From CAIWHR01 sp963741355 (lineage in GTDB: Bacteria; Pseudomonadota; Gammaproteobacteria; Burkholderiales; Casimicrobiaceae): a stretch of DNA of 64,000 bases. The stretch covers positions 186,001 to 250,000 of the forward strand of contig CAVUIG010000003.1 in NCBI GenBank assembly GCA_963741355.1. Direction: 5' to 3'. Shown here piece by piece: positions 36,069 to 44,429 of the stretch; the stretch's first letter is position 1, and each line of letters starts with the position of its first letter. The position numbers and the translations under genes are program-made. The notes under the pieces are model-generated. The model saw only the letters and a program-made list of their open reading frames with translations. It had not been told where the DNA came from and ran no database searches.

Positions 36069-36118
36069 CATTTGCCGGCGCGCCTTCAGCGCCGCACCCA
36101 GGAGCGCGAAGCGCCGCG

Positions 36119-36598
36119 CTAGAACGGGTGATGCCAGCCGGTGGCCATGAAGAAAAGCATCGGAAGCGAGAGCATCGTGTTGGTGCGCGATGCGAGGAAG
36201 GCGAGACGGCGCGCCTTGTTCTTCTCCTCGTCGGTCGCGGGCTTGATCCCGAGAATCTTCTTCTGGTTGGGCCAGATGATTCCCCACACGTTGAGCAGCA
36301 TGATGGTGCCGAGCCACGCGCCGATGCCGATCCCGGCGTAGCCCTTCGACAGCGTGAAGGCGCTCATGAAGTTGCCGCCGAGCAGCGCCGCGCCGGCCAG
36401 CCACGTCACCACCGCGGCCCAGCGAAAGTAGAAGAGCGCAAGCGGGGCCACGTGCTTGGTGATGCCGGCGTTGGTTCCGTCGGCCGTGGCGGCCTTGAGC
36501 GCGGCCACCTGGACGAAGTTGAAGTAGTACAGGAGGCCGATCCACATGATTCCGGCGAGAAAGTGCACCCAGCGCGCCAGTGCAGGAATGATTTCCAT
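36119..36598 (-). CDS. Membrane protein with urate-oxidase-N (PuuD-like) domain
   Basis: 159 residues with four hydrophobic helices. 'RWVHFLAGIMWIGLLYYFNF' carries the His of the family's first helix and 'LLNVWGIIWPNQKKILG' is the strongest family marker. PuuD-type proteins are membrane-bound; the full-length ones add a cytochrome c domain and oxidise urate, but this short form has only the membrane part. Its function is therefore uncertain. A 31-residue membrane protein is encoded 14 bases upstream on the same strand. Confidence 0.72.
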   Translation of the reverse strand: MEIIPALARWVHFLAGIMWIGLLYYFNFVQVAALKAATADGTNAGITKHVAPLALFYFRWAAVVTWLAGAALLGGNFMSAFTLSKGYAGIGIGAWLGTIMLLNVWGIIWPNQKKILGIKPATDEEKNKARRLAFLASRTNTMLSLPMLFFMATGWHHPF

Positions 36599-36612
36599 GG
36601 TCGTCGCCCCCG

Positions 36613-36708
36613 TCAGTTGAGAAAGTTCTTGAACAGTTCGTACAGGATAACGGTGAGGACCAGGCCTGAAATGACGGTTCCCCAAAGCGAGTCGAGCGGG
36701 TTTTTCAT
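36613..36708 (-). CDS. 31-residue single-pass membrane protein
   Basis: An ATG at 36708 with a strong GGAGGA 6 bases upstream opens a 31-codon frame: MKNPLDSL, one helix 'WGTVISGLVLTVILYELF', then KNFLN and a TGA at 36613. Such a short protein with a clear ribosome site and a textbook membrane helix is likely real. It sits 14 bases before the PuuD-like membrane gene and may be an accessory subunit. I know no family name for it. A longer frame upstream is Arg-rich and not believable. Confidence 0.7.
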   Translation of the reverse strand: MKNPLDSLWGTVISGLVLTVILYELFKNFLN

Positions 36709-36930
36709 GCGCATCCTCCACGATTGAGCGGCCGATGGACCGGGCGGCGTCCATTCTAGCAAGCCGTGGCATTGCGCCGCGTGGCAATTCGGCCGTCGGC
36801 TTGATCCTCGGGGAGGGCAGGCCGATAATCGCAGTCCCGCTTGCCGCGGAGCGCATTCGTTGCCAGGCACGCGGGATCGCGCTGAATCGAACGGCGCGCC
36901 CGAGGATTCGAAAGAACGATTGAAATTGTG

Positions 36931-38203
36931 ATGGCGTTGTTCCAGAAACCACCTGCGAAAAAGCCGGAGCCGAAAGGGCGCGAACCCGGAAAACCGGAAT
37001 TCGCCCCTTCCGCCGTGCCGCCGCGGCGCAATGCCCCCACCCACGGCGCGGGATGTCGCCGCCAATGCGGCCGAGAAAGCGGGCAACGCGCGCCCGCGCG
37101 TCGATCCGACGCGACATTTCCGTCGGCGGCGCAAGCCTGATCGACTGGGCGCCCGCGCAGCAGGCCTTCGAGGTCGGGCAAGCCAATCCCGGGCTCTGCT
37201 CGGTGCTCGAGAACGCCGCGCTGCTCTACGCGAGCGGGCAGTCGGGCAAGGCGCGGACCGTTCTCGACCAAGGCATCAAGACCGATCACGACGCGAAGCT
37301 CTCAGCGCTCGCGTGGCTCGCGCTCTTCGATCTCCTGCAGCGCGCGGGCGACCGCGCGTCGTTCGACCAGCTGGCGCTGCAGTACGTCGTGCAGTTCGAG
37401 CGCTCGGCGCCGCCGTGGGAAGCGTCGGCGACGCCGGTGCCGGGGCCGCGCGCCGCGCCGGGCGGATACATCGGCCTGACCGGGAAGCTCACCGCCGCGA
37501 CGGCGACGCAGCTCGAGGGATTGCGCAAGGCGATGGCGAAATCGCTCGCCGGAACCCGGCTCGACGCCATGTCGGTGACGGGATTCGACGACGAGGGCGC
37601 GCGCCTGCTCGCGCAGGCGCTGGGTGACGCGCGGCGGCAGAAATTCCAGCTGCAGCTGCAGCGAATGGAAAAGCTGCAACCCGTCGCTCGACGCCGCCCT
37701 CAAGCTGGGCATCGATGGCGGGCAGGGGGCCTGGCTGCTGTCGCTCGAGCTCCTCCAGTGGGCGAACGACCGGGTCCGCTTCGAGGACCGCGCCGTCGAG
37801 TTCGCCGTGGCGTTCGAGATGTCGCCGCCGTCCTGGGAGCCCCCGCCGCTCCCGAAGGCGACCGCCGGCCGCGAAGCGCGCTGCGGGCGGCGATGCCGCC
37901 CCCACGCCGGAAGCGCCCGAAATCGTCGGCGAAACGCTGATCTGGTCCGGCGTCATGGCCGGCGCGGCGACGCCGCAGCTCGGCAAGCTTGCGCTGTTCG
38001 CGCAGGAGCACCCGGTGTGCTCGGTGGACATGACCGCGGTCGATCGCGTCGATTTCGTCTGCGCCGGCGCGCTGCTCAACCTCATCACCCGCGTCGAGAC
38101 GCAGCGAAAAGCCGTCCAGATCATCGGTGCATCGCCGATCATCCGGGCCATGTTGCTGCTCATCGGCATTTCGCCCCGGCACTTCGTCAAGAAGCGAGAA
38201 TAG
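36931..38203 (+). CDS. Double STAS-like domain protein, four frameshifts
   Basis: Corrected length is about 422 residues, starting 'MALFQKPPAKKPEPKG' (a GTG directly precedes the ATG). After a disordered N-terminus come a tetratricopeptide-like helical part ('LENAALLYASGQSGKARTVL', 'LALFDLLQRAGDRASFDQ'), a first STAS-like domain ('YIGLTGKLTAATATQLEGLR'), a second helical part ('SLELLQWANDRVRFEDRAVE') and a C-terminal STAS domain ('SVDMTAVDRVDFVCAGALLN'). One extra base near each of 37030-37040, 37085-37110, 37680 and 37868 breaks the frame. STAS domains bind nucleotides or lipids or act in phospho-switches; the role here is unknown. It lies between dksA and hslV. Confidence 0.7.
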
Positions 38204-38346
38204 CGGCGGAACGGGACCCGGCCGGGCGTTTCGCGAGGCCCGGGAACGTTGTCCGCGCCCCGCCCGCCCGCCCCAGGCTCGCGGTGCTCCGCGCGGCTCT
38301 ACCCGGAACGGCGACAACTGACGCGCGCCGCGCGCCCACAGGCCCA

Positions 38347-38889
38347 ATGGAACCTTTTCACGGCACGACGATTCTCTCGGTTCGGCGCGACGGCGAGGTC
38401 GCGCTCGGCGGCGACGGCCAGGTCACGCTGGGCAACGTCGTCATCAAGGCGACCGCGCGCAAGGTGCGCCGGATCCACAACGACCGCGTGCTGGCGGGGT
38501 TTGCCGGCGCGACGGCCGATGCCTTCACGCTGTTCGAGCGCTTCGAAGCCAAGCTCGACAAGCACCAGGGGCACCTGACGCGGGCGGCCGTCGAGCTCGC
38601 CAAGGACTGGAGGGCGGATCGCATCCTGCGGCGGCTGGAGGCGATGCTGGCGGTGGCGGACCGCACCGCGTCGCTCGTGATCACGGGGACGGGTGACGTT
38701 CTCGAGCCCGAGTTCGGCATTGTCGCGATCGGCTCCGGCGGCCCGTACGCGCAGGCGGCGGCACGGGCCTTGCTGGAGGGCACGGCATTGTCCGCGACGG
38801 ACATCGTGAAACGGTCGCTGGCCATCGCCGGCGACCTTTGCATCTATACCAACCAGAACCATGTCATCGAGACCCTCGAGGCGCAATGA
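38347..38889 (+). CDS. hslV: ATP-dependent protease subunit HslV
   Basis: 180 residues of the proteasome-like threonine peptidase. The start 'MEPFHGTTILSVRRDGEV' shows the betaproteobacterial propeptide ending in Gly, so the mature enzyme begins at the first Thr of TTILS. 'NDRVLAGFAGATADAFTLFE', 'GTGDVLEPE' and 'AIGSGGPYAQAAARALL' are family motifs. It needs HslU, which is encoded about 10 kb away at 27204-28532. Its stop overlaps the start of the following FAD hydroxylase gene (ATGA). Confidence 0.97.
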   Translation: MEPFHGTTILSVRRDGEVALGGDGQVTLGNVVIKATARKVRRIHNDRVLAGFAGATADAFTLFERFEAKLDKHQGHLTRAAVELAKDWRADRILRRLEAMLAVADRTASLVITGTGDVLEPEFGIVAIGSGGPYAQAAARALLEGTALSATDIVKRSLAIAGDLCIYTNQNHVIETLEAQ

Positions 38890-40073
38890 GCGGGACTGAA
38901 GCCGAATTCGACGTCGCCATCGCCGGCGCGGGGCTGGTCGGGCTCTCGCTCGCCCTCGCCCTCGCCGACGCCGGGCTCGCCGTGGCGCTCATCGACCGGG
39001 CGCCGCTGCAACTGCAGGAGGGGCAGGTGTCGGACGACGACTGGGATGCGCGCGTCTACGCGATCAGCCCCGGCAGCGCGTCGTTCCTGCGCGCCCTCGG
39101 GGTGTGGCAGGACCTGCCGGCAGAGCGGATCGCGGCGGTCGAGACGATGCGGGTCGAAGGCGACGACGGCGGCGTGCTCCGATTCTCCGCGCACGATCTC
39201 GGGGAGCGCGCGCTCGCCTGGATCGTCGAGGAGCGCTCGCTCCGGGACGCACTCACCCGGAAGCTCAGGACGACCCGCGTCGCCGTTCACGCGCCGCGAG
39301 CGCTCTCGGCGATCGGATTCGCGGCGGATCGCGCCGAGCTTCGCTTCGACGACGGCGCCACGCTGACGACTCGCCTCGTCGTCGGCGCCGACGGGCTGCG
39401 CTCGTGGGTCCGCGAGAGCGCCGGAATCGTCGCGGCGCCGCGCCCGTACGGGCAGACTGCCGTCGTCGCCAATTTCGCGTGCGAACGCGCTCATCACGGG
39501 CGGGCGCACCAGTGGTTCCGCGAGGACGGCGGCATCCTCGCGTGGCTGCCGCTGCCGGGCCGGCGCGTCTCCATCGTGTGGTCGGCGCCGGACGCGCTGG
39601 CGGCGGAGCTCCGCGCGCTTGCGCCGGACGCGCTCGCGGCGCGCGTTGCCCTGGCCGGAGAGAACGCGCTGGGGGCCTTCGAGAGCATCACGCCGGCCGC
39701 CGGCTTTCCGCTGCAGTTCCTGCGTCTGCCCGTGGTCGTCGCGCACCGGCTGGCGCTTTGCGGCGACGCCGCGCATGGCGTGCACCCGCTGGCGGGCCAG
39801 GGCGTGAACCTGGGATTCGGCGACGCCGAATCGCTCGCCGGCATCCTGCGGGAGCGCGGGCCGGTCGGCGACGCCGGCGCGCCGATCCTGCTCGATCGCT
39901 ACGCGCGGCGCCGCGCCGGGCCGGTGCGGGCGATGCAGACCGTCACCGACACGCTCGCCCACCTGTTCGGAATCCGTGCGCCCTGGGCGCGCGTCGCACG
40001 CAATCTCGGCATGTCCGCCGTCGAGCGGATGCCCCTCGCGAAGCGGCTCCTGGCGGAGCCCGCGTTGCGCTAA
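38886..40073 (+). CDS. UbiH/UbiF/VisC family FAD-dependent hydroxylase
   Basis: 395 residues, a ubiquinone-ring hydroxylase type. The N-terminal FAD motif is 'VAIAGAGLVGLSLALALADA', the middle 'ARVYAIS' (DARVYAISPGS) is the family marker, and the C-terminal FAD motif is 'GDAAHGVHPLAGQGVNLG'. The family members differ in which ring carbon they hydroxylate (UbiH, UbiF, UbiI, UbiM), and this cannot be decided by eye. It acts on membrane-bound quinone precursors. It is coupled to hslV by an ATGA overlap and is followed by dsbC. Confidence 0.9.
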   Translation: MSGTEAEFDVAIAGAGLVGLSLALALADAGLAVALIDRAPLQLQEGQVSDDDWDARVYAISPGSASFLRALGVWQDLPAERIAAVETMRVEGDDGGVLRFSAHDLGERALAWIVEERSLRDALTRKLRTTRVAVHAPRALSAIGFAADRAELRFDDGATLTTRLVVGADGLRSWVRESAGIVAAPRPYGQTAVVANFACERAHHGRAHQWFREDGGILAWLPLPGRRVSIVWSAPDALAAELRALAPDALAARVALAGENALGAFESITPAAGFPLQFLRLPVVVAHRLALCGDAAHGVHPLAGQGVNLGFGDAESLAGILRERGPVGDAGAPILLDRYARRRAGPVRAMQTVTDTLAHLFGIRAPWARVARNLGMSAVERMPLAKRLLAEPALR

Positions 40074-40104
40074 CTGCTAAAATCGCATTCCTCTGGAGAA
40101 AACC

Positions 40105-40926
40105 ATGGCTTACGACACGACACGAATCCTGCGAACGCGGCTCGCCGCCGCGGCCTTTGCGCGCTCCTCGCCGGCGCAGCCGGCGCGGTCGACACGCCCG
40201 CCGCGCCCGCCGCGGGACCGCTGCGGGCCCGCGCCGATCACCGGCGAAGCGCTGGCGGTCAAGAAGCTGGTCGAGCAGCGCTTTCCGACCGCGGTCGTCC
40301 GCGGCGTCGTCAAGACCCCTTACTTCGGGCTCTATGAGATCCAGCTGGACGACCAGCTCCTCTACACCGACACCAAGGTCAACTACGTGATGGCCGGATC
40401 GGTGTACGACGCCAACACGAAGCAGAACCTCACCGAGGCGAAGCTTCGCAAGCTCAATCGCGTCGCGTTCGACACGTTGCCGCTCGATCTCGCGTTCAAG
40501 CGCGTGAAGGGCAACGGCCAGCGCAAGATGGCGATCTTCTCGGACGCCGATTGCCCGTTCTGCGCGAAGCTCGAGGACGAGCTCAAGGCCGTCGACAACG
40601 TGACGATCTACACGTTCCTGTTCCCGATCGACGTGCTGCACCCGGACTCCGCGCGGAAGTCGAAGATGATCTGGTGCTCGAGCGACCGCGTGAAATCGTG
40701 GGACGAGTTCTTCGCGTCGGGCAGGCTGCCCGACAACAAGGGCGAGTGCGACAACCCCGTGGAGGCGACCAACGCGCTCGGGAAGAAGCTTCGCGTGCAG
40801 GCGACGCCGACGCTGGTGTTCGCGGACGGCAACGTCGTCCCCGGGGCGATCCCGACCGCGCAGCTGGAAACCGAGCTGGCCAACGCCCAGGCGGAGTCCG
40901 CCAAGCAGACGGCGGCGAAGAAATAG
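40105..40926 (+). CDS. dsbC: Thiol:disulfide interchange protein DsbC, signal region frameshifted
   Basis: 273 codons. The dimerisation part ('VKKLVEQRFPTAVVRGVVKT') and the catalytic thioredoxin domain with 'SDADCPFCAKLEDEL' (CPFC site) and 'VQATPTLVFADGNVVPG' (cis-Pro) are intact. It isomerises wrong disulfides in the periplasm. The stretch from about 40160 to 40235 reads as unlikely Arg/Pro sequence. One base missing near 40160 gives 'AALLAGAAGAVDTPAAPAAG', a normal signal peptide with cleavage site, and one extra base before about 40245 returns to frame. Two compensating indels are therefore likely. Confidence 0.9.
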   Translation: MAYDTTRILRTRLAAAAFARSSPAQPARSTRPPRPPRDRCGPAPITGEALAVKKLVEQRFPTAVVRGVVKTPYFGLYEIQLDDQLLYTDTKVNYVMAGSVYDANTKQNLTEAKLRKLNRVAFDTLPLDLAFKRVKGNGQRKMAIFSDADCPFCAKLEDELKAVDNVTIYTFLFPIDVLHPDSARKSKMIWCSSDRVKSWDEFFASGRLPDNKGECDNPVEATNALGKKLRVQATPTLVFADGNVVPGAIPTAQLETELANAQAESAKQTAAKK

Positions 40927-40970
40927 CGGCCCGCATCACAGCGGCCGAATCCCGAGGAAAGGAAGCCGAG

Positions 40971-42038
40971 ATGGCGATCATCGATTTCCTGAAGAAACAG
41001 TTCATCGACATCATCGAGTGGACGGACGACTCGCGCGACACGCTGTCGTTCCGCTTCCCCGACGACGACAAGGAAATCAAGAACGGCGCGCAGCTCGTCG
41101 TGCGCGAATCGCAGGTCGCGCAGTTCGTCTACCTCGGCCAGTTCGGCGACACCTTCGGTCCCGGCAAGTATTCGCTCACGACCGACAACATCCCGATCCT
41201 GTCCGATCTCAAGGGCTGGAAATACGGCTTCGAGAGCCCGTTCAAGGCGGATGTCTACTATGTCGTCACGCGCGTGTTCACGGGCAACAAGTGGGGCACC
41301 GCGAATCCCGTGATGATGCGCGACGCCGACTTCGGCATCGTGCGGCTCCGCGCGTACGGCATCTACGATTTCCGCGTCGTCGACGTCAAGAAATTCCTGA
41401 AGGAGGTCGCCGGGACCGACGACCATTTCCGGCTCGACGAATTCAACGACACGATGCGCGCGCGCATCGTCAGCGTGTTCTCCGACGCGCTCGCCAACGC
41501 GAAGATCCCCGCGCTCGACGTCGCCGCGCGCTACACCGAGCTGGGCGGCGCGCTGCTGCCGCTCATCAATCCGGCGATCGGCGAGAAGTACGGGCTCGAG
41601 ATGACGAGCTTCGTCGTCGAGAACGTCTCGGTGCCGCCGGAGGTCGAGGCGGCGATCGACAAGCGCTCGAGCATGGCCGCGGTCGGCAACCTCAACGACT
41701 ACGTGAAGTTCCAGATGGCGCAGGGAATGGAGAAGGGCGGCAATGCGGGCGTCGGCGGCATCGGCGCCGAGATGGCGGTCGGCATGGCGATGGCGCAGCA
41801 GATGATCAACCAGACCGGCGGCATCATGGCGCAGGGCACGCCGGGCATCGCGGCGCCGGCGCCGGCCGCCGCGGCGTCGGCGAACGACCTCATGACGCCC
41901 GCGCAGGTCGCGCAGGCGCTGGGCGTGGGCGAGACGGACGTGATGTCGAGCCTCGAGTCGGGTGACCTCAAGGGCAAGAAGATCGGCACGCAGTGGCGCG
42001 TCACGCGCGCCGCGGTCGACTCCTTCCTGAAATCATGA
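40971..42038 (+). CDS. SPFH-domain protein with C-terminal excisionase-like helix-turn-helix (YdjI-like)
   Basis: 355 residues. The N-terminal 290 form an SPFH (stomatin/prohibitin/flotillin) domain of the 'virion core' branch: 'IDIIEWTDDSRDTLSFRFPD', 'YYVVTRVFTGNKWGT', 'EKYGLEMTSFVVENVSVPPE'. A Gly/Ala/Met-rich linker follows (about 265-300). The last 50 residues, 'LMTPAQVAQALGVGETDVMS' to 'TQWRVTRAAVDSFLK', look like an excisionase/MerR-type helix-turn-helix. No membrane helix or signal is seen, so it probably assembles at the membrane from the cytosol. Its stop overlaps the next start (ATGA). Bacillus YdjI is the nearest studied analogue. Confidence 0.8.
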   Translation: MAIIDFLKKQFIDIIEWTDDSRDTLSFRFPDDDKEIKNGAQLVVRESQVAQFVYLGQFGDTFGPGKYSLTTDNIPILSDLKGWKYGFESPFKADVYYVVTRVFTGNKWGTANPVMMRDADFGIVRLRAYGIYDFRVVDVKKFLKEVAGTDDHFRLDEFNDTMRARIVSVFSDALANAKIPALDVAARYTELGGALLPLINPAIGEKYGLEMTSFVVENVSVPPEVEAAIDKRSSMAAVGNLNDYVKFQMAQGMEKGGNAGVGGIGAEMAVGMAMAQQMINQTGGIMAQGTPGIAAPAPAAAASANDLMTPAQVAQALGVGETDVMSSLESGDLKGKKIGTQWRVTRAAVDSFLKS

Positions 42039-42475
42039 ACGTCGTTGCGCCGTCGGCGCGCGCGGTGGCCGTCGCGCTCATCGTTCTGGCCTGCGCGCTT
42101 GCCGCATTTCCTGCGGCAGCGCAGGACCCGCGCGCTGGCGCGGCGCAGTCGGCCGCGCGCGCGTGGCTCGCGCTGGTCGACAAGGGCGACGCCGACGCCA
42201 GCTGGAAAAGCGCCGGCAAGAAATTCGACGAGGTGTTTCCCCTCGAAAAATGGCGCGACGCGCTGAAGACCTACCGCACCCCGATGGGCGCGCTCGAATC
42301 GCGCACGGCGATCGCGACGACATTCAGCAAGGACGTTCCCGACCTTCCGCCCGGCGACTACGCGAACGTCCAGTTCCGCACGAACTTCACGAACAAGGTC
42401 GACGCGCACGAATCGATCTCGCTGGAGTTGGCGGCCGACGGCACCTGGATCGTCATCGGCTACGCGCTGCGCTGA
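42035..42475 (+). CDS. DUF4019 periplasmic protein
   Basis: 146 residues with a signal peptide ('AVAVALIVLACALAAFPAAA', cleaved before QDPRAG). The mature part 'ARAWLALVDKGDADASWKSA', 'WRDALKTYRTPMGALESR' and 'GDYANVQFRTNFTNKVDAHE' is the DUF4019 pattern, a small cystatin-like or SnoaL-like fold. Its function is unknown. It overlaps the SPFH gene by 4 bases and precedes the zinc-ribbon membrane gene by 17 bases, so all three are probably made together. Confidence 0.82.
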   Translation: MNVVAPSARAVAVALIVLACALAAFPAAAQDPRAGAAQSAARAWLALVDKGDADASWKSAGKKFDEVFPLEKWRDALKTYRTPMGALESRTAIATTFSKDVPDLPPGDYANVQFRTNFTNKVDAHESISLELAADGTWIVIGYALR

Positions 42476-42492
42476 TCCGCGGAGCCGGGCGG

Positions 42493-43584
42493 ATGGCCGA
42501 AACCGTCGCGCTGTCGAAATTCGCCTGTCCGTCCTGCGGCGGCGAGGCGACCTGGAACCCGTCGAAACAGAAGCTCGTCTGCCCGTTCTGCGGCACCGAG
42601 TCGCCGGCGCGGCTCGGCGCCGACGGCACGGTCGCCGAGCACGATCTCGTCGCGGCGCTGCGCGGGATCGGCGACGATGCGCGCGGCTGGCAGGCGGACA
42701 AGCGGCAGGTCAAGTGCCAGAGCTGCAACGCGATCTCGGTGCTCGATCCGAAGCGGCAGGCGCAGAACTGCGAATTCTGCGGATCGGCCCAGCTCGTCCC
42801 CTATACGGAATCCAAGCCGGCGTTCCGCCCCGAGAGCGTGCTGCCGTTCACCGTGAGCGAGACGGGCGCGCGCGACGGCATCCGCGCGTGGTACGGCAAG
42901 CTCTGGCTCGCGCCGTCGGCGCTGAAGCGCCGCGCGCTCACGGACACGGTGCGCGGCGTGTATCTGCCGTACTGGACGTTCAACGCGCACGTCGACGCCG
43001 CCTGGACCGCGGAGGCGGGCCACTACTACTACACGACCGAAACGTATTCCGAGGGCGGGCAGGTGCGCACGCGCGAGGTCCAGCACGTGCGCTGGGAGCC
43101 GGCCGCGGGGCGGCTCCAGTACGACTTCGCGAACGATCTCGTCTGCGCGTCGGTGGGCGTCCACCCGGAGCTGCTGCGCGGCATGGAGCCATTCCCGATG
43201 CAGGCGCTCAAGCCCTACGACGCGGGATTCGTCGCCGGCTGGATCGTCGAGCGCTACCAGATCGACCTCGTGGCGGCGGCGCAGCGCGCGCGTGACGCGA
43301 TGGACGCGAAGGTCCGCGTGCTGTGCGGGCAGCAGGTGCAAGGCGACACGTTCCGCAATCTCGAGGTGCGCGCCGACTACTCCGCGCAGACGTTCAAGCA
43401 CATCCTGGCGCCCATCTGGTTCCTGTCGTACAACTACGGCGCCCGGGCGTTCCAGTGCGTGATGAACGGCGTCACCGGCGCGATCCGCGGCGAGTACCCG
43501 AAGAGCCCGTGGAAGGTCGCGCTGCTGGTGCTCGCGATCCTCGTGGTCGTCGTCATCGTGCTCTCGCTCGGCGGCCGGCATTGA
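42493..43584 (+). CDS. Dual zinc-ribbon membrane protein (YdjG-like)
   Basis: 363 residues. Two zinc ribbons are visible: C-x2-C/C-x2-C in 'FACPSCGGEATW' and 'LVCPFCGTES' (residues 13-38), and in 'VKCQSCNAISVL' and 'NCEFCGSAQLVP' (about 75-102). A soluble domain follows with 'GVYLPYWTFNAHVDAAW' and 'PFPMQALKPYDAGFVAGWIV'. There is one C-terminal membrane helix 'VALLVLAILVVVVIVLSL' (about 341-358). Tail-anchored zinc-ribbon proteins beside an SPFH gene recall the Bacillus YdjG/YdjI pair. The assignment by analogy is inference. Its stop overlaps the next TTG start. Confidence 0.78.
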   Translation: MAETVALSKFACPSCGGEATWNPSKQKLVCPFCGTESPARLGADGTVAEHDLVAALRGIGDDARGWQADKRQVKCQSCNAISVLDPKRQAQNCEFCGSAQLVPYTESKPAFRPESVLPFTVSETGARDGIRAWYGKLWLAPSALKRRALTDTVRGVYLPYWTFNAHVDAAWTAEAGHYYYTTETYSEGGQVRTREVQHVRWEPAAGRLQYDFANDLVCASVGVHPELLRGMEPFPMQALKPYDAGFVAGWIVERYQIDLVAAAQRARDAMDAKVRVLCGQQVQGDTFRNLEVRADYSAQTFKHILAPIWFLSYNYGARAFQCVMNGVTGAIRGEYPKSPWKVALLVLAILVVVVIVLSLGGRH

Positions 43585-44408
43585 CGGCGGCGCGGCCCGC
43601 GGCGGCTCCGCATCCGGCCTTTGCGCCGTACGCGCGATGGCTCGAGGCGGATGTGTTCAGGGCAATTCCATCGTGCGCGATGCTCGACGCCTCGGCGCGT
43701 GCGGCCGGCCTTGCGCTGCCGGACGGAACCCCGCTGCGCTTCGTCGCGGCCTCCCCGCGACGTGAATCCGCGCTCGATTTCGAAGCGCGCATCGCGCGAA
43801 CAGGCGAGATCGCCCTCCGCGGCGACAGCCTCCACGATTTCTGCAATGCGCTCGCGTGGCTCGCGTTCCCGCGCACCAGGGCCGCGCTCAACGCCGTCCA
43901 TGTCGCCCGACAGCGGGCACTCGCGACCGGCTCGCGCTCGCGTGCCCGCGACGCGGCGACGCTGCTGGACGAATCGGGAATGCTCGTCGCGTGCGCCGAC
44001 GGCGAGCTCGTGCGGCGGTGGCGTGCGCACGACTGGCGTGCGGCGTTCGGAGATCTCGGCGAGGGCGGCGCGCCGCACCTGCGCGCTCTCGCGATCGGGC
44101 ACGGACTCCTCGCGAAATGCGTTGCACCGTATCGCGCGATCACCGCGCACGCGCTGGTCCTGCCGCTTGCCGCCGAAGATCTGCCGGACGAGCCGCGGGC
44201 GCTCGCGGAAGCGCTCGACGCGGCCGCCGCGGCGCGGATTGCCGGGGCCGGCGACGCATGGTCGCCCGAATGGCTGCTGCCGCTGCCGATCGCGGCGCTG
44301 CCGGGGTGGGACCGGGAGGGGCTGGGCGCCAGGCTGTTCGACGACGCATCGGTTTTCCGGCCCGCTTCGCCGCGCTCGAAGCGCGCGGGCGCGGGCATGC
44401 TACGCTGA
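43581..44408 (+). CDS. DUF3025 family protein
   Basis: 275 residues from a TTG at 43581 that overlaps the previous stop (TTGA). The family motif is 'SLHDFCNALAWLAFPRTRAA', with 'LLDESGMLVACADGELVRRW' and 'YRAITAHALVLPL'. DUF3025 proteins are cytosolic, common in beta- and gammaproteobacteria, and of unknown function. No ATG in frame keeps the whole domain, so the TTG is preferred despite a weak ribosome site. It shares the transcript of the zinc-ribbon gene. Confidence 0.82.
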   Translation: MTAARPAAAPHPAFAPYARWLEADVFRAIPSCAMLDASARAAGLALPDGTPLRFVAASPRRESALDFEARIARTGEIALRGDSLHDFCNALAWLAFPRTRAALNAVHVARQRALATGSRSRARDAATLLDESGMLVACADGELVRRWRAHDWRAAFGDLGEGGAPHLRALAIGHGLLAKCVAPYRAITAHALVLPLAAEDLPDEPRALAEALDAAAAARIAGAGDAWSPEWLLPLPIAALPGWDREGLGARLFDDASVFRPASPRSKRAGAGMLR

Positions 44409-44429
44409 CGCCGGTCGCGGGGAGAATCC

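Noticed and set aside
36119..37186. A 355-codon minus-strand frame joining the PuuD-like protein to an upstream region
   Set aside because: Only the last 159 codons are hydrophobic and family-like; the upstream part is Arg-rich and overlaps the STAS gene and the 31-codon gene.
40160..40240. DsbC read as a protein with a native Arg/Pro-rich N-terminus instead of a signal peptide
   Set aside because: Two compensating one-base changes give a textbook signal peptide; a periplasmic isomerase needs one.
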